In this document: piece after piece, positions 43,821-52,712 of the stretch
Position numbering within the stretch: the stretch's first letter is position 1
How the letters are laid out: every line of letters starts with the position of its first letter
DNA from: Holophagae bacterium
GTDB taxonomy: Bacteria > Acidobacteriota > Holophagae > Acanthopleuribacterales > Acanthopleuribacteraceae
Direction: 5' to 3'
NCBI GenBank assembly: GCA_029263455.1
Contig: JAJCXM010000022.1
Location: forward strand, 1-64,000
Length of the DNA stretch: 64,000 nt
The notes under the pieces: model-generated
Told to the model about the DNA's origin: nothing
Databases searched by the model: none
What the model saw: the letters and a program-made list of their open reading frames with translations, nothing else
Translations under genes and position numbers: made by a program

Positions 43821-43970
43821 GAGGCTGTCGCATAAGTCGCTTCAAGGCCCAAGAATGTGAGTTTGGCTTCCAGCCAGAGGTTATAATCCGTTTTTATTCA
43901 GGTAGATACAACAAATAGGATAGTCGTTCTAATTGTTTCGTCGAATTATTAGGACTTATGCGACAACCTC
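43821..43970 (+). mobile_element. MITE-like element, copy 2 (150 bp)
   Basis: Terminal inverted repeats GAGGCTGTCGCATAAGTC and GACTTATGCGACAACCTC match over 17 of 18 bases. The interior aligns with copy 1. CTTCCA lies directly on both sides of the element and could be a 6-base target duplication, although the right-hand CTTCCA also begins a repeated flank sequence. No coding frame. A 23-base stretch right after this copy (43974-43996) is the exact reverse complement of the stretch right after copy 1 (33317-33339). Confidence 0.8.
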
Positions 43971-44040
43971 CTTCCAGCCGGAGGTTCGGCTGTTAGCCCT
44001 CATTCTGCAAATAAACGACGTTACAATTCTTAGCCGTACG

Positions 44041-44460
44041 TAATCCCTCAACCTCCTGTCGCCCGATGGGGCTCTTTTTGGTGAAGGACGCTAAACCCCG
44101 GCCTTACGACCGGGGCTAAATTCTGCCGCCTCTGCGAGGCTAAAAACCAGGGTACAATCACCGATGATTAATTAGGATTTCGATTTGGAACGCGGAAGCT
44201 TGCCTCCGATTTTCGCATCTCTACATTGAACACGAATGTTGGTATCGCGATGCTTGCTTCGCGAGCGCGAATGAGCGCCTGATCACTGCATCGCAGGCCT
44301 GACGGTAACTTCGAAATATGGCGTTGGTTGGGCAATCGGAACCGCACGGTAACTTCGATGCATCGCGCTCGATGAGCTTGCTCATCGAGATCGTTTCTTC
44401 AACTCCTGCGTCGCACCGGTCAAAAGCGGCAGCAAGCTACAGCGGCAGCAAGCTACCTCA
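44041..44460. repeat. Dispersed intergenic repeat, copy B, with GC-rich hairpin and heptamer ends
   Basis: From 44179 to about 44440 the sequence follows the repeat at 29852 in the same order. Before it, at 44096-44115, lies a CCCCGG...CCGGGG hairpin related to the one at 33822-33841, preceded by a GCCCGATGGGGCTC version of the same unit. After it come two GCGGCAGCAAGCTAC-like pieces of the heptamer (44424-44456). No gene is visible between 43754 and 44475. Confidence 0.7.
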
Positions 44461-44475
44461 CTCCAAATCGGAGGC

Positions 44476-44955
44476 TTAGACATCCGTTTCTTTGGTTGAA
44501 GATTCTCTGACGAGCAGGGACGGCCCGCGTTCGGCTAAGACAACAACTTCCTGTTCGGCTTCAACATATCCGCTTTCGGCTATGCAATCTAAATGAATGA
44601 CCTCACCTTCAATCTCGACGGCAACCGTTCCTGAGGGCCGCAAGGGCGATAATGTCAAACCTTTCATGCCTATATAGGCTGTGCGATCAGGCACACCTGT
44701 GTATCCATCTTCTTTTCTCATTTCCCCTTTGAGCGCCACTCTGCCCAGTCCCCACATGACGATTTTTGGTGCGGTCGCTAACGCGGCAGCCAGGTGGATA
44801 AGAGCGGGAAGCCAGCCAAAGTTTACAAAAGTGAGATGAACCGAATAGAGAATGAGTCCGCAACCGACAATCGCCAAAATGGCACCAGGAATCAGAAGTA
44901 GATCAATAAAGATCAGGGCAAATCCGCCCAATGTATAAATCACAATTTCCCACAT
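44476..44955 (-). CDS. Short NfeD-like membrane protein
   Basis: A 159-residue protein with about two or three N-terminal membrane segments (ALIFIDLLLIPGAILAIVGCG) and a C-terminal OB-fold-like NfeD soluble domain (GLTLSPLRPSGTVAVEIEGE). It is coupled closely to the longer NfeD protein just upstream (two bases between them). NfeD proteins work with stomatin-like proteins and membrane proteases; no stomatin gene is in the window. Confidence 0.82.
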   Translation of the reverse strand: MWEIVIYTLGGFALIFIDLLLIPGAILAIVGCGLILYSVHLTFVNFGWLPALIHLAAALATAPKIVMWGLGRVALKGEMRKEDGYTGVPDRTAYIGMKGLTLSPLRPSGTVAVEIEGEVIHLDCIAESGYVEAEQEVVVLAERGPSLLVRESSTKETDV

Positions 44956-44957
44956 GA

Positions 44958-46421
44958 TTAGGACTCCATGCTGTGAGGTCTGACTAATATTCGATTGCCG
45001 TCGATTGACACCACCTGGATAGCGGTATCGTCATCCACATAGCCTGCATCCGAGACGACATCCAGTAGGTCACCTGACTCGGTTAACATCTTGCCTGCAG
45101 GTCTGAGGTCACCGTGCGCTCGTCCGCAAGTGCCTTTAAGCTGGCCGCGGTCTTTAACGGTATCCATGACGTAGCCTTCGGCGGCTGTCAGTTCTGTAGC
45201 TAGCAACCGTTTTTGCACATAGTTCAGTTTCAATAATGAAGGCACTGCAATGGCAAAAAGTACAAACGAACTGATAAATGCGCCAGTTAAGTTGAGTACC
45301 AAGCCGTTGACCCAACCCCATTGCAAATCGTTTTGAATGGGTAACTCGCCAATATCGGGCAAGGAGGCCATCAATAGGGATCCGAACACAAGCAATAAAC
45401 TCGCGATGCCGAAGACCCCAAATCCAGGAAGCACAAATATCTCAATAGCGGCGCAGACGACACCGACAACAAAAAGGGCAATTTCTAGGGATGACGCTGT
45501 ACCGAGCATGTAGCGCGATCCAAAAACGATGGCAAAGCAGATTAGGGCCGTTAGTCCTGGGATCCCAAACCCGGGTGCTTTGATTTCGGCGTAAAGACCA
45601 TTTAAGCCGATAATGACAAGGACAAAAAATAGCCAGCCATTGGCGCCTAGGAAGCGCAAGATCTGATCGTTGGTTTCCATTTCTAGATAGTCGAGGTCGC
45701 CGTCCTTCAAACCCATGCCTTCTAGGAAACTTTCGAAATCATCAACCTCGCGGGCGATGCCAAGCTCGTCTGCTTCACCCGAATGTAGCGTCAGCAACTG
45801 GCCCGCTTTGCTTATGACCTTAGCGATTGAAGCGCGTTCTTTTTCAGGAATAAGATCGTATTCGTCTCGAAGTATGAATTGCCGTTCCTCACCTTCGCCA
45901 AGCTGTAAGACTTCCACTTTTGCATCAAAGAACCCCTGCGCAATAGCAAAGGAATGCCCCTTTTCGTCGCACGACTTTTTCCAATCTGAGCGGTACACGG
46001 TGACAAATTTCTCCGGCGCTTCCTCGATGCCTTCTGCCGTCTGCATGATCATTTGTGCGTCGCCCATCGTTGTCTTTTGTTCCATGACGATTTCATCGCA
46101 AGCGAAGGCAATAAAAGTGCCGGCAGAAATGGCTTTTGTTTCCACGTAGGCAACGGTTGGAATTTTCAGGCGCAACAAGCGCTCGGTAATTTCTCGCGCC
46201 GAAAAAACGACGCCTCCATAGGTGTCGATCAGCAAGATCACGCGCTGGTATCCTTGCTCCTCTGCTTGATCAAGGGCTTCGACGATCCAGTCAGCTTGCA
46301 CTTGATCAACCATGTATTTACCGTTATCTGAAACGGGGATTACCAGTGTGTTGGAATTGGCAAAAGCGGAGACGGAAATAAATAACAGCAATGAAAACGT
46401 AGATCCGAGCAGCGACTTCAA
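44958..46421 (-). CDS. NfeD1b-like membrane serine protease (ClpP-class)
   Basis: A 487-residue protein with a signal peptide (LLGSTFSLLLFISVSAFA), an S49/ClpP-like protease domain (LIDTYGGVVFSAREITERL; the nucleophile Ser lies in the KAISAGTFIAFACD region), several membrane helices, and an NfeD OB-fold at the C-terminus. It starts with TTG behind GGAG. Such proteases cleave stomatin and control membrane quality. The neighbouring short NfeD gene belongs to the same unit. Confidence 0.85.
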   Translation of the reverse strand: MKSLLGSTFSLLLFISVSAFANSNTLVIPVSDNGKYMVDQVQADWIVEALDQAEEQGYQRVILLIDTYGGVVFSAREITERLLRLKIPTVAYVETKAISAGTFIAFACDEIVMEQKTTMGDAQMIMQTAEGIEEAPEKFVTVYRSDWKKSCDEKGHSFAIAQGFFDAKVEVLQLGEGEERQFILRDEYDLIPEKERASIAKVISKAGQLLTLHSGEADELGIAREVDDFESFLEGMGLKDGDLDYLEMETNDQILRFLGANGWLFFVLVIIGLNGLYAEIKAPGFGIPGLTALICFAIVFGSRYMLGTASSLEIALFVVGVVCAAIEIFVLPGFGVFGIASLLLVFGSLLMASLPDIGELPIQNDLQWGWVNGLVLNLTGAFISSFVLFAIAVPSLLKLNYVQKRLLATELTAAEGYVMDTVKDRGQLKGTCGRAHGDLRPAGKMLTESGDLLDVVSDAGYVDDDTAIQVVSIDGNRILVRPHSMES

Positions 46422-46473
46422 TTGTATTTCTCCTTTGTTGAGACAGGCAAAATGCCATCAACTTACTTAAACG

Positions 46474-47376
46474 TTAGAAGTAGCCATCTCGTTTCTTGCG
46501 TTCCATGGCGTCGTCAGACTCTAGATCGATCATTCGTTGAGCTCGTTCGGAGGAAGCCATTTGCGTCATCTCCAAAACCACATCATCTAGCGTACCTGCA
46601 CTTGAATCAATGGCACCCGTACATGGCATGCATCCTAAACTTCGGTAACGACATGTTTGCTTTTTTGTCTCTCCAAGCCTCTCTGGAAATGGAAAGTCTT
46701 GTTTCCCAAGTAACTGGCCTTCCTGGTTGGCGACCTCGCGTTCTTGGGCTAAGTACAGGGACACCAAAGGAATACTCTCTTGTTGAATATAGGTCCAAAT
46801 GTCGCGTTCTGTCCAATTGGATAAGGGAAAGACCCGCATGGTTTGCCCCGTCTTGACGCGCGTGTTATATAGATTCCAAATCTCAGGCCGTTGCTGTTTT
46901 GGATCCCATTGGCCCTGGCTGTCACGGAAAGAAAAAATACGCTCTTTGGCGCGCGATTTTTCTTCATCGCGGCGGGCGCCACCAAATGCGGCATCAAAGG
47001 CATGATGACTAAGGGCATCTAGTAAAGCTTGTGTCTTGAGCGCCGCACAACAAGCATCACGGCCCATCTCATAAGGGTTCATGTTGTCCTTAATAGCTTT
47101 TTCATTACGCCACACAATAAGGCTAACGTTGCATTCAGCCGCTATGCGATCACGGAACTGATACATTTCGGGGAACTTGTAACCTGTATCCACGTGTAGC
47201 AAAGGAAATGGAATGCGACCGGGCGCAAATGCTTTCTCGGCAAGCCTGAGCATTACGGAAGAATCTTTACCCACCGAATACAACATGACAGGGGCTTGGC
47301 ATTCAGCCACAACTTCACGCATGATATGAATGCTCTCGGCTTCCAGTTGCTGTAAGTGGTTAAGTTGGTATCTCAT
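46474..47376 (-). CDS. cysD: Sulfate adenylyltransferase subunit 2
   Basis: CysD makes APS from sulfate and ATP. The 300-residue protein carries the PP-loop-type SVGKDSSVMLRL near residue 35, the GGARRDEEKSRAKERIFSF motif, and an ending DDAMERKKRDGYF, which is typical. Its usual partner cysN is not adjacent but lies about 13 kb to the left as a cysN-cysC fusion. An APS kinase gene diverges from it on the right. Confidence 0.95.
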   Translation of the reverse strand: MRYQLNHLQQLEAESIHIMREVVAECQAPVMLYSVGKDSSVMLRLAEKAFAPGRIPFPLLHVDTGYKFPEMYQFRDRIAAECNVSLIVWRNEKAIKDNMNPYEMGRDACCAALKTQALLDALSHHAFDAAFGGARRDEEKSRAKERIFSFRDSQGQWDPKQQRPEIWNLYNTRVKTGQTMRVFPLSNWTERDIWTYIQQESIPLVSLYLAQEREVANQEGQLLGKQDFPFPERLGETKKQTCRYRSLGCMPCTGAIDSSAGTLDDVVLEMTQMASSERAQRMIDLESDDAMERKKRDGYF

Positions 47377-47473
47377 GGCTGCTTTATAACACGGCTTAGG
47401 CTTTAAGGTAGATTTTACAGCTCTGGGGTTAAGCTCCGATCATGATACGCTTTGCCTTCTTGGATGGACCAAA

Positions 47474-48193
47474 ATGACCGAAACAAAAACACGTAGTTTA
47501 CTTAAAGCGCTTACTTGGCGAGGGTCAGCAACTATCGCGACCCTGGCTCTGGTTTATGGTTTTACCGGACAGATGAAACTGGCAGCTGCGGTGGGCGGAC
47601 TCGAAATTGTTATTAAGATGTTGCTTTATTTCGTACATGAACGCCTGTGGAGCAGAATTGGGACGGGGAAAGCCACGCCCGCTAAGTCATATGTGATTTG
47701 GTTGACCGGGCTGTCGGGGTCCGGTAAATCGACGATTGGCTTACAGCTTCAAGCGGAATTGATTAAACGAAAGCAAAGGGTAGAACGGTTGGACGGGGAT
47801 GTGACACGCGCCATATTTCCCAGTACCGGTTTTGACAAAGAGTCACGTAATGCCAATGTGAAGAAAGCCGGGTTCGTGGCCAGCTTGTTACAAAAACAAG
47901 ACGTTAATGTGGTCGCTTGCTACATATCTCCTTACAAAGAGGCGCGCGACGACGTTCGCCAGATGTGCGATAACTTTATTGAAGTATATGTCTCAACTCC
48001 GTTGGCGGTCTGCGAAGAAAGGGACGTAAAAGGACTCTATGCCAAAGCGCGAGCTGGTGAAATCACTCAGTTTACGGGCATAGATGATCCCTACGAAGTT
48101 CCTGACAAACCGGAGCTGGTGGTTGATACCTCGCTAATCAGTGTCGATGAGGCCTGCCGCAAGATTCTTGACTTAATGAATTGTCGTGAATAA
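47474..48193 (+). CDS. cysC: DUF2061-APS kinase fusion
   Basis: A 239-residue fusion. Residues 1-65 are a DUF2061 membrane domain (SLLKALTWRGSATIATLAL, KMLLYFVHERLW). Residues 70-239 are a full APS kinase with Walker A GLSGSGKSTI near 78-87, DGDVTRAIF and YISPYKEARDDVR, so it should phosphorylate APS to PAPS. It probably makes up for the degenerate kinase half of the cysN-cysC fusion. The membrane domain may fix it at the inner membrane. It starts 97 bases from cysD, in the opposite direction. Confidence 0.9.
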   Translation: MTETKTRSLLKALTWRGSATIATLALVYGFTGQMKLAAAVGGLEIVIKMLLYFVHERLWSRIGTGKATPAKSYVIWLTGLSGSGKSTIGLQLQAELIKRKQRVERLDGDVTRAIFPSTGFDKESRNANVKKAGFVASLLQKQDVNVVACYISPYKEARDDVRQMCDNFIEVYVSTPLAVCEERDVKGLYAKARAGEITQFTGIDDPYEVPDKPELVVDTSLISVDEACRKILDLMNCRE

Positions 48194-48635
48194 CAAGCTA
48201 CGCATTGGCATGCCATCCGATGCCCATTCAATCAGCGACCTGATTCTAAGCTTAGTCCCCGAATTCATGCCTCAGCCTAATGAGGTCTTTCTCGATTCAA
48301 TCGCTCCACATGTGCTCCGTGCCGCCATTGAGGACAAATCTCTTCAATATCGACTTGCAGAGCAGGAAGGGCGAATAATTGGTGTTTGCGGTATTCAAAA
48401 TGAAAGTCATCTATATCATCTCTTTGTCGCTACGAGCCTTAAAGGGGCAGGTTTGGGATTTCATTTGTTCAAGGACGCATGTCAACGAATCAAAGATGCG
48501 GGCTTCAATCGGATGACGCTCAATGCCTCTGAGAATGCCATTGCCTTTTATGAAAGACAGGGTTGTAAGGCGACCGATGAAATGCAGGATAAGAACGGTG
48601 TTCGCTTCTTACCCATGGCCTTGACCCTGATTTAA
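48186..48635 (+). CDS. GNAT-family acetyltransferase
   Basis: A 149-residue N-acetyltransferase with the acetyl-CoA loop ATSLKGAGLGFHLF (Q/RxxGxG/A variant) and the C-terminal NASENAIAFYERQGC pattern. It starts at a GTG that overlaps the APS kinase stop by eight bases and may be translated with it. Substrate unknown. Confidence 0.8.
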   Translation: MNNKLRIGMPSDAHSISDLILSLVPEFMPQPNEVFLDSIAPHVLRAAIEDKSLQYRLAEQEGRIIGVCGIQNESHLYHLFVATSLKGAGLGFHLFKDACQRIKDAGFNRMTLNASENAIAFYERQGCKATDEMQDKNGVRFLPMALTLI

Positions 48636-49579
48636 TTCGTCATCGGGACGACCCGCTTGGGTTGGTAGTCAGCGAGGGACTGCGGTAACGATTGTCTTAT
48701 GCTCGTTATCAGCGCTTGCAGGATCCGACTCTTGAGTTGCGTGCGCGCATGAACCAAGCTGACCTCACGAGTGGGCACCGGCTCAGCAAAATGCTTCAAC
48801 TTCTTCAGAGACAAAGGCGGTAAATCGAGTGTGGCGGACAACGGCAGTAAGGTCATACCTAAGCCGCGGTCGACAAGTCTGATCAAAGTCTCCAAATTTC
48901 CACTCTCAAACTTAAGCTGTGCTGTGTCGTTGCTCAATTGGCTGTGGCAAAGCGACATTGCCTGGTCTCTAAAGCAATGGCCCTGAGACAACAGCCATAC
49001 ATCGTTCTTTTGTAGCTCAGACTCCTTGACGGAATTTCGCGAGTTGAGCACATGATTTTCCGACAGATAACACACGAAGGGTTCGTAGAATAGCTGTATT
49101 TCGTGAATGGATGGACTATTGAGTGGTGTTACAAGTACACCGGCATCCAATCGCTCTTGACGCAAACGATCCACGATCGCCTCCGTTTGAAGCTCTTCTA
49201 TGGTCAATTGGACTTCAGGAAACGAGGTAGCAAAATGATCGACGAACCTGGGAATTAGAAATGGCGCTAAAGTAGGGATAATACCTAGCGAAAAAGGCCC
49301 ACTTATCTGACCTTTGATATCTGAGATAGATGCTTCGATGCGTTTAACCTCTGCGAATACAATTCGAGCTTGCTCGATGACTCGAACACCTATGGCCGTG
49401 GGTTCAATCGGCTTTTTGCTGCGGTCGAACAGAATAACGCCTAACAAGTCCTCCAGCTTCTGAATCTGCATCGATAAGGTAGGCTGCGTCACATGACAGG
49501 CATCGGCCGCGCGCCCGAAGTGACGCGCTTTATCGAGTTCAATCACATAACCCAACTGTGTCAGTGTAAAAGGCAGCAC
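48632..49579 (-). CDS. oxyR: OxyR-like LysR-family regulator
   Basis: A 315-residue LysR regulator. The N-terminal helix-turn-helix (HFGRAADACHVTQPTLSMQIQKLE) and the effector domain are normal. The two redox cysteines of OxyR fit CHSQLSND (second) and EGHCFRDQAM-like GHCFRDQ (first). It diverges from the ahpC-ahpD-dps operon and probably activates it when oxidised. It starts with GTG at 49577-49579. The OxyR-like palindrome touches its start codon, so it may repress its own gene. Confidence 0.88.
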   Translation of the reverse strand: MLPFTLTQLGYVIELDKARHFGRAADACHVTQPTLSMQIQKLEDLLGVILFDRSKKPIEPTAIGVRVIEQARIVFAEVKRIEASISDIKGQISGPFSLGIIPTLAPFLIPRFVDHFATSFPEVQLTIEELQTEAIVDRLRQERLDAGVLVTPLNSPSIHEIQLFYEPFVCYLSENHVLNSRNSVKESELQKNDVWLLSQGHCFRDQAMSLCHSQLSNDTAQLKFESGNLETLIRLVDRGLGMTLLPLSATLDLPPLSLKKLKHFAEPVPTREVSLVHARTQLKSRILQALITSIRQSLPQSLADYQPKRVVPMTN

Positions 49580-49596
49580 GATAGTTATTGTCTATC
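49580..49596. promoter_or_regulatory. OxyR-type operator
   Basis: GATAG-N7-CTATC is a perfect inverted repeat with the ATAG-N7-CTAT spacing known for OxyR half-sites. It lies immediately next to the oxyR start codon and 78 bases before ahpC, in the divergent control region, so it suits control of both. Confidence 0.75.
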
Positions 49597-49674
49597 AATA
49601 TATAAATTTAATCAATTTGAATTATGTAGTGCTGAGAGGCATGATGGAGGTGTACCAGATTATTGGAGGTAGTT

Positions 49675-50223
49675 ATGAATCAACGTGTACTTGGATTGCA
49701 CCAAGCCTTTCCCCAGTTCAACCTGCCGGCGGTCGTTTCCATCGAGCCCGGTCATGAATTTACTCAAATCAGCCATTCAGACATGGACAATAAATGGCGT
49801 GTCTTCTTTTTTTGGCCATTGGATTTCACCTTTGTCTGTCCAACGGAGTTGGCAGAGTTCAATCGACGATTAGAAGATTTCACCGATAGAGACGCGCTAC
49901 TGTTTGGTGTCAGTACAGACAGTAAATTTGTTCATTTGGCATGGCGTAATAGCCACCCAGATTTGCGTGACTTGAATTACCCCATGTTAGCGGACAACAA
50001 GAAGGAACTCAGTGAGCAGCTCGGAATTTTGCACCCAGAAGACAAAGTTCCCTTGCGGGCAACCTATATCGTTGATCCAGAAGGTGTGATCCGCTGGTTG
50101 TCTATCAACGACCTTGAAGTGGGACGCAACGTAGCGGAAGTCTTGCGGGTGCTGGATGCATTACAAACGGATGAGCTTTGTCCTTGTAACTGGCAAAAAG
50201 GCGAAGGGACGTTGGTGTCATGA
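49675..50223 (+). CDS. ahpC: Alkyl hydroperoxide peroxidase (AhpC/TSA)
   Basis: A 182-residue 2-Cys peroxiredoxin. The peroxidatic Cys lies in DFTFVCPTELAEF, and the C-terminus has ELCPCNWQKGEGTL with two close cysteines. This double-Cys ending is typical of mycobacterial AhpC, which is reduced by AhpD and not by AhpF. The ATG at 49675 follows GGAGGT (49665-49670). The ahpD gene follows at once. Confidence 0.92.
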   Translation: MNQRVLGLHQAFPQFNLPAVVSIEPGHEFTQISHSDMDNKWRVFFFWPLDFTFVCPTELAEFNRRLEDFTDRDALLFGVSTDSKFVHLAWRNSHPDLRDLNYPMLADNKKELSEQLGILHPEDKVPLRATYIVDPEGVIRWLSINDLEVGRNVAEVLRVLDALQTDELCPCNWQKGEGTLVS

Positions 50224-50795
50224 ACCAGATCGAACTAATGGAACGGCCCTCATTACAACCCTTGATTGAAGGCATGGACACGTCTATTGCCAAAGATCTT
50301 AAGATCAATCTAAAACGGCTCGTGAACACCAGCAGTTTGGACGGACAAGAGGTTCATTTGGTTGTCTTGGCACTGGCACGGGCCAGCCAACATGAAGGGC
50401 TTGAACAATATGCTCGTCAATGGCTTGTGCATTCTAATGTGAGCGAGAGTCTCATTCGCGAAGCTGTTGAAAGCGCGGCCTTGATGGCCATGTTAACAAC
50501 CTATTACCGTTTCCGGCACATGCTTGAAGAAGGTGTGGGTAGTTTACACGAGAGCTATCAACAGGCGGGTTTGAGGATGACAGCACTGGCGAGACCAGAT
50601 ATGGGCAAACGAATGTTTGAGATGTTGGCCTTTTCGCTCGCCGTTGTTTATGGTTGTCCTAGTTGCGTTGTGGCCCATGAGCAAGCATTGTTAAGACAGG
50701 ATGTGGCGCGTGCTCAAATACACGATCTCGCTCGTTTGGCAGCGGTTGTGAAAGGGTTAGCCACATATAGTGATGGAGGTGATTATGCATATTGA
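50220..50795 (+). CDS. ahpD: Alkyl hydroperoxide reductase AhpD-like
   Basis: A 191-residue alkylhydroperoxidase D-like protein of the carboxymuconolactone decarboxylase superfamily. The redox motif [11 protein letters not shown] (CxxC and His four residues on) is typical of AhpD, which recycles AhpC. Start overlaps the ahpC stop (ATGA). A pairing with the CxC-type AhpC agrees with the mycobacterial system. Confidence 0.88.
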   Translation: MNQIELMERPSLQPLIEGMDTSIAKDLKINLKRLVNTSSLDGQEVHLVVLALARASQHEGLEQYARQWLVHSNVSESLIREAVESAALMAMLTTYYRFRHMLEEGVGSLHESYQQAGLRMTALARPDMGKRMFEMLAFSLAVVYGCPSCVVAHEQALLRQDVARAQIHDLARLAAVVKGLATYSDGGDYAY

Positions 50796-51252
50796 TATAG
50801 GAATTGAAGAAGGACACCGAAAAGCGATCGCCGATGGGCTTTCGCGTTTGCTGGCGGACAGTTACACGTTATATCTGAAAACACACAACTATCATTGGAA
50901 CGTGACCGGTCCAATGTTTCAAACGTTGCATTTGATGTTTGAACAACATTACACGGAATTAGCACTTGCCGTTGATGGCATCGCTGAACGTATTCGCGCG
51001 TTAGGACATCCCGCTCCTGGCTCCTACGCCGCGTTTGCAAAGTTAACAACGATTAAGGAAGAAGAGAACGTACCAGAAGCGACAACAATGATCCGAAACT
51101 TGGTAGCGGCACATGAAGCTGTTATTCGAACGGCGCGATCCTTGTTCCCTAAGGTCGCTGAAGCGCATGATGAAGCTACAGCCGACTTGGTCACGCAACG
51201 GCTTCAGGTTCACGAAAAAACCGCATGGATGTTGAGGGCCTTGTTGGCCTAA
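50785..51252 (+). CDS. dps: Dps-like ferritin, DNA protection during starvation
   Basis: A 155-residue ferritin-like protein. The first helix carries the ferroxidase-site residues in [13 protein letters not shown], and the second follows with [24 protein letters not shown]. It stores iron safely and limits hydroxyl radical formation, which suits an OxyR operon. I use the ATG at 50785 with GGAGGTG before it; it overlaps the end of ahpD by 11 bases. Confidence 0.92.
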   Translation: MHIDIGIEEGHRKAIADGLSRLLADSYTLYLKTHNYHWNVTGPMFQTLHLMFEQHYTELALAVDGIAERIRALGHPAPGSYAAFAKLTTIKEEENVPEATTMIRNLVAAHEAVIRTARSLFPKVAEAHDEATADLVTQRLQVHEKTAWMLRALLA

Positions 51253-52115
51253 TTGGCTCTTTGTCGAGCGATGTAGACGGCAATCAGGTCTATCACAATC
51301 AGATTGGCGATTAGCAAAACGGCGACCGCGGTGAGCCAGGCCACGCGGTCGCCAATGACCCAACCGCCGAAAACCCCGTAAACGACTTCAAGAGAGAGCA
51401 ATACGCCTGCGATGGAAGCGGACAGGACGCGCATACTGTTGTTGTAAAGCACGTAAGCTAATCCTGTACACAAGAATCCCAATGCCAGTGCGTAAATCCA
51501 GCTTTGCGTGTCTTGTGGCAACCATGGCGCCGGTGTCATGATCAATGTCAAAGGGATTGCGCCCAGCATTTCAAAGGCTGAAATAACCAGTGCCGACTCG
51601 TTTTGAACCCAGACCCGATTGGCTAATACAAATAGGGCGAAAGTGGTATAGGAAAAAATTGCCCAAGCTATACCTTTCCACAAGTTAACTTGCTCGAAGC
51701 CAGCATCTATTCCCAGCAGGGCAAACCCGGCCATGCTAATGCCCATGGCAATCACATATCGTTTGGGTAACCGTTCGCCAAGAAACAGAGCGGCGCAGAG
51801 GGCAACGATGAGGGGTTCGAGGCCTATCATCGCCGAACCAAGCAGCACACCCAGATATTCGATGGATTGAAAAAACGCAAACCAATGGATGGCAAGTACG
51901 ACGCCAAGGCTTGTGTATTTCGCGGCTTGACGTACAGACGGCATCTTCTTGCGACAGCGTACCCAAACCCAGAAAGCGAGCATGATGCCGCCAAACGTGA
52001 CGCGGTAGGAGGTACTTCGCCAAGGCTCGAACCTCGACGCACCGGCGAGCACACCGGCAATGCCCATGAAGAAAACGGCAACGTGCGCGGAAAGCATGGC
52101 TTGGCTTTTGGTCAA
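51249..52115 (-). CDS. EamA/DMT-family transporter
   Basis: A 288-residue membrane protein with about ten hydrophobic segments and two EamA repeats (the second around [20 protein letters not shown]). It converges with dps, sharing four bases at the ends. Likely an exporter of small metabolites; the substrate is unknown. Confidence 0.85.
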   Translation of the reverse strand: MTKSQAMLSAHVAVFFMGIAGVLAGASRFEPWRSTSYRVTFGGIMLAFWVWVRCRKKMPSVRQAAKYTSLGVVLAIHWFAFFQSIEYLGVLLGSAMIGLEPLIVALCAALFLGERLPKRYVIAMGISMAGFALLGIDAGFEQVNLWKGIAWAIFSYTTFALFVLANRVWVQNESALVISAFEMLGAIPLTLIMTPAPWLPQDTQSWIYALALGFLCTGLAYVLYNNSMRVLSASIAGVLLSLEVVYGVFGGWVIGDRVAWLTAVAVLLIANLIVIDLIAVYIARQRAN

Positions 52116-52230
52116 TTCTGCTCCCGGACCTCAAGAATCTGGTCACTGTTACATGAGAGAGAACATGAATCAACGGCAAGCTACTTGACGTAGAATGAAA
52201 GGACGTTGACTCATCTCGGAGGATGCAACC

Positions 52231-52590
52231 ATGGTCCGCTTCTTATGCTGTATGGTCTTTTTTGTTTTGCCGCTTTGGGCAGGTACCCAGCTTGAAAGTA
52301 AAAGCTATCAATTAACGTTTGAACAAGCGTGGGCTGCAGCCGAACAAGCTTGTGCCAACCATTCATGGAAAATTAAAGAATCCTCCAAAACTGACGGTGT
52401 GATGGTCGTGAAAACTAAAGTGAGTGGTTTTACGTGGGGCGCTGTCTTGAACATCAATATTTCAAAGCAGGGCAAGGGTGTTAAAGTTCATGTCACGGCC
52501 TCGACCAATCAAATTGGCGACAAGAAGAAATTGAAGAAAGACTTGGGTCGATTTTTTGGTTCGTTTGAGAACGAGATAGCAGTCGACTAA
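52231..52590 (+). CDS. Small exported protein of unknown function
   Basis: A 119-residue protein with a signal peptide (LCCMVFFVLPLWAGTQ) and a two-layer alpha/beta-looking body (YQLTFEQAWAAAEQACANHSWKI...DGVMVVKT). The last part is lysine-rich. The pattern resembles small lipoprotein/periplasmic proteins of unknown role. The N-terminal Cys pair could be part of a lipobox-like signal, but no classic LxxC is clear. ATG at 52231 follows GGAGG by about nine bases. Confidence 0.7.
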   Translation: MVRFLCCMVFFVLPLWAGTQLESKSYQLTFEQAWAAAEQACANHSWKIKESSKTDGVMVVKTKVSGFTWGAVLNINISKQGKGVKVHVTASTNQIGDKKKLKKDLGRFFGSFENEIAVD

Positions 52591-52712
52591 TACGCATTAA
52601 AGACTGATGAGGTGGCGGTTGGGGATTTGATTCCCTGCAGATTGAGCGAGCTTTGCGGCAATTATCTTGGGTTTAGCCCGCGCTTCAATCAATATGAATC
52701 GAGGTTTTTATG

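Noticed and set aside
52231-52590. RiPP precursor
   Set aside because: Too long, with a signal peptide and a folded-looking alpha/beta body, and no modifying enzymes nearby.
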